From NCBI GenBank assembly GCA_022376515.1, contig WTXI01000156.1, positions 1 to 64,000 on the forward strand: a stretch of DNA of 64,000 nt. The letters are read 5' to 3'. The number at the start of each line of letters is the position of its first letter. Position 1 is the stretch's first letter. The DNA comes from Lactifluus volemus. Its lineage: Eukaryota > Basidiomycota > Agaricomycetes > Russulales > Russulaceae. Under the pieces are notes generated by a model. The model made no database searches and was not told where the DNA came from. It saw only the letters and a program-made list of their open reading frames with translations. Positions 58,353 to 64,000 of this stretch are shown here, piece by piece. The position numbers and the translations under genes were made by a program.

Positions 58353-60363
58353 ATGCCGAACCTGAGTACAGTCCCCGCTGACGCGAGCGGAAATCTTGAA
58401 CATGTCTTGGACCACCCCCATTCAGATATCATTCTTCGTTCTTGCGATTTCCATGAATTCAGAGTCCCAAGCCTGTACATCATCGACAACTCCTCCGTAT
58501 TGACAAAGTCAATACAAAGTCCTTCTAATCCCTCTGACCCCGACATCGTCGCTAGTACCGATGCCTCGCCGTCGCTTCCGGTTGTCCCGCTTTCTGAAAG
58601 TGGTGACATCGTTTCGAGCCTCCTCAGTTTTATCATTCCCACGACGCCCCATCTCCCACCAACCACCGAAAAAGCCATGGAACTTCTTTCAGCAGCCCAA
58701 AAATATGAAATGACCTTGGTTCTAAACCGTATCCGTGATCATATAGCTCAACAAGATCCACCACTCGTTCGGGAAGAGACCGCATTCGACGTTTATTCTC
58801 TTGCCAATCGCCACGGACTTCGCCAAGAAGCACGTCAAGCGGCGCGACTTACTCTGAAGCTCCCAATGTCCTTAGAGGACCTGGAAAGCAAGTTCGACAT
58901 TTTGTCGGGCTCTGTTCTTCATCAACTATGGATATACCATCGGAGTGTTCGGGATTTTCTTGAAGAGGACCTCTCGACATTTAGGATAGTCGGGGTCGAA
59001 CCACGTATCAATTTTCGTTGTGTCAAGCTTACCTCCTCCGATGTTCCCGCTTGGCTTGACGACTATATCGATTCCGTGGCAAGAAACCCCGCCTTCTTCG
59101 ACCTGTCCGAATTTCACATGGCCTTGGCCCGCCATGTTACCTCTTGCGATGACCCTGATCGCCGACTTCGATCTTGTCAAACTTGTGCATCAATAAGCCG
59201 AAAAACGATAGACACTTTTTGGACGACTTTCACAAATATTTTCCAGCAATGTATTGAAGAAGCATATGTAAGCGTCGTTATCGTAAATATACCAATACGC
59301 TATGTGATAACACTTTAGCAGGCCGAAGCAGCCTTACTCTCAGAGACCGATACGCGATCACAAAGTCGGCCCCAGAATTCAACGACGAACCCTTTCCCTC
59401 CCCAATGTTTAGACACGAACGATGCGGACGTAATAATTCTGTCGTCTGACCTTGCTCGTTTTCGTGTTCATAAGTCAATACTATCCATGTCTTCCCCGTT
59501 CTTTCGCGACATGTTCTCTCTCCCTCAACCTCCCGATGGCGAACAAATTGATGGGCTTCCTTTGCTCCACTTGCCCGAGGATGCGGAAGTCCTGCACAGC
59601 CTCATCACGATGCTTTACCCAATTCCTTCCGAAATCCCTGACTTTTATGACAAGGCCCTGGCTTTGCTCTCCGCGTTGCAGAAGTATGACATGGTCGCTG
59701 TCCAGTCGTCCGTCCGTGCCGTTATGAAAGGCATCGACCTTCGCCCCCGTTCCGGGCGGGACACCTTCCGTGCATATGGTATCGCCAGTGCGGAAGGGCT
59801 CGGCCTAGAAATGGAGACCGCAGCCCGTCTAGCATTGGATTACCCCATGACGTTTGAATTTATGGGAGATGAGCTTTCTTCTTTCAGAGGGTGGGCCCTA
59901 CGGGACCTTATCCGCTTCCGCAGGCGCTGTCGAGATGGCCTTGTCTCGTGTCTTGAGTCGCTGCTCGATTTTCGCCTTCCTCCGTCCGATATCTGGGTCG
60001 GCTGCTACAACCCAATCTCTTTTTCCATCGCCTCGTGGTTACAGACGCTTCTTTCGGACTGTATCAAAAAGCTGCAACAGTCATTCATGAATAGTCTATT
60101 GAAACCTTCAGGTCTCCGCGATCAATACTTGGCGGCCCTCCGGACTCATATCACCCAAACAAATTGCAGCTTCTGCTCGAGAGTGCACATCATGCATGGG
60201 GAGACATTCTGCATAGAGATAGAGAATAAGCTAGTGAAGACACTGGATCAGGTGGGCACCTCATCACTCCTTTTCTGACAGCATCTGAACACGCGTTGCG
60301 TGGTAGATTCCCTTCAACCTTGATTCCAGCCACAAGACTCCTCACCAACAAGGGCCGGGTTGA
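58353..60363 (+). CDS. Double-BTB protein 4
   Basis: Exons 58353-59267, 59322-60251 and 60307-60363 join in phase (633 residues). Half 1: HSDIILRSCDFHEFRVPSLY, LLSAAQKYEMTLVL, FDVYSLANRHGLRQEA, VPAWLDDYIDS and CQTCASIS. Half 2: NDADVIILSSDLARFRVHKS, FFRDMFSLPQPPDGE, LLSALQKYDMVAV, FRGWALRDLIRFRRRCRDG, SDIWVGC and CSFCSRVHIMHGE. The last exon reads IPFNLDSSHK. This copy is the most diverged in its first half. The final-exon position and phase match gene 3, which supports the model. Confidence 0.85.
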
Positions 60364-61768
60364 ACATCATACGATGGATGAAGATAACGCAACCGAGGTC
60401 GAGGGGGTATCAGAGAAGTCAGTTCGATGTGCTGTAAGTTAAAGCGCAAGGAAGTTGTACGATGATGTCGCTGACCCATATTCCCATCGCTATACCTTTC
60501 TTGTGGCTATGGTTATCCAATACCTCCGCGGAAAGCAGTCTATTATACCCGCCCAGGAATCCCTCTCCATGGACACAGCGCCCTGTAGAACCATATTAGC
60601 ACGACACTGGCTAGATTGCGGACGGACCAACGACCACTGCCCCAGGCTGATTTGAAACAGGAGCAGGCCCACATCGTGTTTGTCTTGTATGATACGAGGT
60701 ATATTATGACGTCACATTGGGCACTTTTTTTGGGGGTCTGATCTATCCGCAGAGATGCATCGACTGTAGGCTGTACCTCATCACCAGAAGTAAAGTACTG
60801 GTCATGGCCTTGAAGGCAAGAATGGCGCAGTGTTCTCGACCAAAATTCTCCAAGGTTTCCGAGTTTGTCCGGGGACTGGGAACCCTGTTTCATCAGGTTT
60901 GCACTATTGACAATGCCTATTACATAGAAAAACTGAGGGTATATCCAGGCATGAGATAAGGTCCTATTCTCAGCGGAGCAGCCGATGTCAGTGGTCCCTG
61001 GAGATGCACGAGACTTCCCCCATTGCAGTCATGTGACCGCTTACGCGGTATTATTCCACCGTGTAACTTTGTTGTAGGTTCTCTACTGTATCGGCACCTT
61101 CAGTCTTAAGCTGAACACGTCCAAACATGAGACACGGAGTGATAATCAGAAGTTAGCCGATCGTCCTATCTTGTTCACGCATTGTCGCTACCCCCTCACT
61201 GGCATCGAGACGATGAAAAACCCGGTGATGGAAAACAATTCGACCATAAAGAAGAGCTATAATGAAGATCATCAGCGTGTTCGATACAGTATGTGGCTGC
61301 TGATAGTGTCCGGAATCCTTGGTCATCACTGTCGTTGTCTCTCCGTTCTTCGGCGCTCGAAGGTTTTCTCGTGGGAACACTCCTATTGGGACCCTGGCGC
61401 AATATGGCGCAGCGGGGCGATGTGATGGTTTCTGACTGCATCTCGTTTCCACTTTGGTCATTATCGACCTCGATCTATCACTGCGGATGTGTACCATTCT
61501 GCGCAGCACGTAACTCCACCTTACGCATCTGTAAGCAATACAAGTTTAGAACCGCTGTGAATGGTTCGAATTTCAAGGTTGGCACTTCTAGTCTTAATGG
61601 CCTTACAATAGGGAGGAGGGTTAATATCCGGCTTCCGTGACGTGAAGGGCGCTTATGGCTGCGCAGAGGTCACCGTGCTAGGCCCCTATCATAGTCGGGA
61701 TCTTCGATTTGCTACATTCAAAGAGTATTTAAACACACGACAGATGGGTCCCCATACCACATAAAACT
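60364..61768. other. Long intergenic stretch, no convincing gene
   Basis: 1.4 kb. The minus strand from about 61509 has a frame with a hydrophobic run (LMIFIIALLYG), but no start context, splice logic or family match. The plus-strand frames are equally unsupported. Confidence 0.45.
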
Positions 61769-63810
61769 ATGTCCACTACAACCCCTCTGGAGACCTCAGC
61801 ATCTAACAACAATGTCGTAAAAGACGAATCTACAGTCTTCGAATACCCACACGCAGACTTAATTCTTCGTTCCTGCGATTCCTGTGATTTCCGGGTGACA
61901 AAGCTTTACATCGTCCATAGCTCACCTATCGTTGGCGAGCTGATACAAGGTTCCTCGATTTCTTCCGACATCGCAAATGACGAAAACTCGCTTCCGGTGG
62001 CCCAGTTATCCGAAAGCAAAGTGATCCTCCGTAGTCTTTTCACTTTCATTTTTCCTGTATCCCCCGCCCTCCCCTCGACCATTGAAGAAATTATGGAGCT
62101 CCTATCCGTGGCTCAGAAGTATCAGATGACGTCAGCACTGGCTCGCATTCGAGGCAGCATCGATTGTCTCCATCCACCTTTCACCAGCCCAGAGACCGCG
62201 TTCCGCGTTTATACTCTTGCCCAGAAGTATGGATTGCGTCAAGAAGCACTTCTAGGGGCCCGTATCATTACATTGAACTTTTCCATGACTCTTGAAGACT
62301 TGGAAGATACACTTGACATCATGTCCGGCGCTGATCTTTATCAACTGTGGAAGTACCACGACACAGTTCGAACTATCCTCGCATCGGATCTTGCGGAATT
62401 TAGGGAATCTGGTGCCTCCGGAACACTGACTGGTTCAAATTGTGTCGCGTCTACCCCCTCCCTTGTTCCTCGTTTTCTTGGCAACTACATCGATTCTATA
62501 GGAAGATCCCCGAACCTTTTCGATCCCCTTGAATTTGGCATCGCCCTAACGCGCCACGCTAGCCAAGACAGATGCACATGTACGTGCCTAACGGGCCAGA
62601 CCATACAGGCATTCTGGAAAGCTTTGACGACAGTTGTTTATGGAAGTATAGAAAAGGTGAGTCAAAGAGTACAGCCAATGTAACCAAGCGACGTCCGTGA
62701 TTGAACGCCCTACAGGCGCCGGGTCTATCTCTCCCACAGGAAAGAGATAGCTCTAATGCACTATCCAAATCGAATAAGGTCTCGTTCGTTCCTACACCAT
62801 TGGACATACCTGGTGCGGATCTAGTACTCCGGTCGGCGGACCTTGTCGACTTTCGGGTCCACAAGTCTGTACTGGCTAAGGCCTCACCATTTTTCAGAAA
62901 TCTTCCTTCGATTCTCTCTGACGGTGAAGTTGTTGATGGACTTCCTGTGATCCATTTATCTGAAAAAGCAGAGCTGTTGAGTAGTCTTATCTCCGTGCTC
63001 TACCCTGTTTGCTCTGTGATACCCTTGTCAATTGGCAAAAAGCTCTCCCTCCTCGCTGCTTTTCAGAAATACGACATCCCAGGTTCCATTTGGCCGCAGA
63101 TTTACATACATCGCGGACGGCTCGGGGCTAATCCTTTCTATGCATACGCTATTGCATGCCGCAAGAAATTCAGAGAAGAAATGGAGAGCACAGCTGAAAA
63201 CACTTTGAAATACCCAATGACATTCGAAACCCTTGGAAAAGGACTACAATTATTTGAAGGCTGGGCACTGCGCGATCTGGTCCGCTTTCGGAGGCGGTGC
63301 AGAGACAACACGCTCGTATGCCTTGAATCGTTCCTCGGAGACCGTGCAGGGCCCTCAAAAATTTGGGTTGGTTGCCCTGATGCAAGGTATCACAGTCGGG
63401 GCCCAGGGGACGTAACTGTGTCAATGAAGGAAGATCTCCCCAAATGGCTGAGCGATATCCTTACAAGGAACAAGGACAAAATTAAAAAAGGATTCACGCA
63501 TCCACTCGGCAAATTATTCTTCAGTATTCGCGACGAGTATATGACAGCTCTCCGGGCTCACGCAGACTGTCATTTCTGCTTGCGCGTTCATGTATCGAAG
63601 GAGGGGTCGAGATTTTGCGATATACTTTGTGTTGAGCTACACGAGGCATTTCGTAAGGTAGAGGGATCATTCCTTGCGATTTTCCACCTCTCAGAGAATG
63701 ATTTATCTCACACTCTAGGAATCGGTGACTCGGGGGAGGAACCAAGCCTTGCCCTGACGCAATGGACCCAGTGGTGGGCCGCAGACTCGGAGGGATACCG
63801 CCGTTGCTGA
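61769..63810 (+). CDS. Double-BTB protein 5
   Basis: Exon 1 61769-62656 (296 residues) and exon 2 62716-63810 are in phase, 660 residues if read to 63810. Half 1: YPHADLILRSCDSCDFRVTK, LLSVAQKYQMTSAL, VYTLAQKYGLRQEA, LVPRFLGNYIDS, and a Cys-rich CTCTC before the intron. Half 2: PGADLVLRSADLVDFRVHKS, FFRNLPSILSDGEVVDGLP, LLAAFQKYDI, FEGWALRDLVRFRRRCRDN, SKIWVGC and CHFCLRVHVSKEG. Paralogs splice after the ARDK-like segment to a tiny last exon. Here the frame stays open through that point (FRK) for about 50 more residues, so the true C-terminus is uncertain. It is the last gene of the array. Confidence 0.8.
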
Positions 63811-64000
63811 CGCAAGGCTCGCCTTGTAGCTTTTACTTTCTCCCGTTAGTGTGCCAGTGGGACCCGCTGGCAGCATTGAAATTCTTGTATGATGGCATTG
63901 GCCCTGTAAGAGGGCGTACTCCTGCACTCGCAGTCGTGTACTCAAATATTGGAAGGATTTGTATCTCTTAAAAGGCTACGAAGGGCCAGGTTCTGACCTA
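63811..64000. other. 3' flank, window end
   Basis: No gene seen in the last 190 bases. Confidence 0.5.

Noticed and set aside
60455..61640. Several 60-118-residue frames in the long gap between double-BTB genes 4 and 5
   Set aside because: No start context, splice signals, family resemblance or codon pattern distinguishes them from chance.
1..64000. tRNA, rRNA or riboswitch genes
   Set aside because: No cloverleaf-like or rRNA-like segment was recognised by eye; a tRNAscan or Infernal run would be needed to exclude small ones.

Overview
The window looks like nuclear DNA of a basidiomycete fungus, most likely an Agaricomycete and possibly a Rhizoctonia-type genome. The reasons are many short (about 50-80 nt) GT-AG introns, a NACHT-WD40 NLR with near-identical WD40 repeats, a tandem array of double-BTB proteins, a vacuolar M28 protease of the PFF1 type, and a YDR061W-like twin-ABC ATPase. 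The genus is inference; no rRNA or tRNA gene was seen. Exon boundaries are my own splice-site and reading-phase reconstructions.

Layout. (1) 1-16.3 kb is a tandem pair of compound units. Each is block R1 (108-1405; 7340-8473), a cargo, then block R2 (4583-7317; 13604-16308). R1 holds an unrecognised gene relic; R2 holds a minus-strand gene of a family I call DEPKYL after its N-terminal motif. Cargo 1 is a small secreted Cys-rich protein plus a broken SUN-like (SLP1-type) gene end. Cargo 2 is the NLR. (2) 16.9-33.5 kb: a twin-ABC ATPase, divergent from a large mosaic gene (A). A second mosaic gene (B) has a BTB N-terminus. A degraded second copy (C) of the ABC-start/mosaic-gene segment follows. 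The three mosaic genes share one C-terminal module (TANEA module) behind different N-termini. (3) 35.4-45.4 kb: PFF1 protease, DEPKYL gene 3 running in frame into double-BTB gene 1, a relic of the PFF1 tail, and DEPKYL gene 4. (4) 46-64 kb: a ubiquitin-like-domain gene, a double-BTB pseudogene carrying a 1.95-kb terminal-inverted-repeat element, then four largely intact double-BTB genes in tandem, all on the plus strand.

The region appears to be a dynamic accessory locus. Segments of genes were repeatedly duplicated, truncated and joined to new partners. Repeat families (WD40, BTB, DEPKYL, TANEA) expand side by side with transposon remnants (copia fragment, TIR element, possible MITE). NLR and BTB proteins suggest recognition or ubiquitin-adaptor roles, but that is family-level inference.
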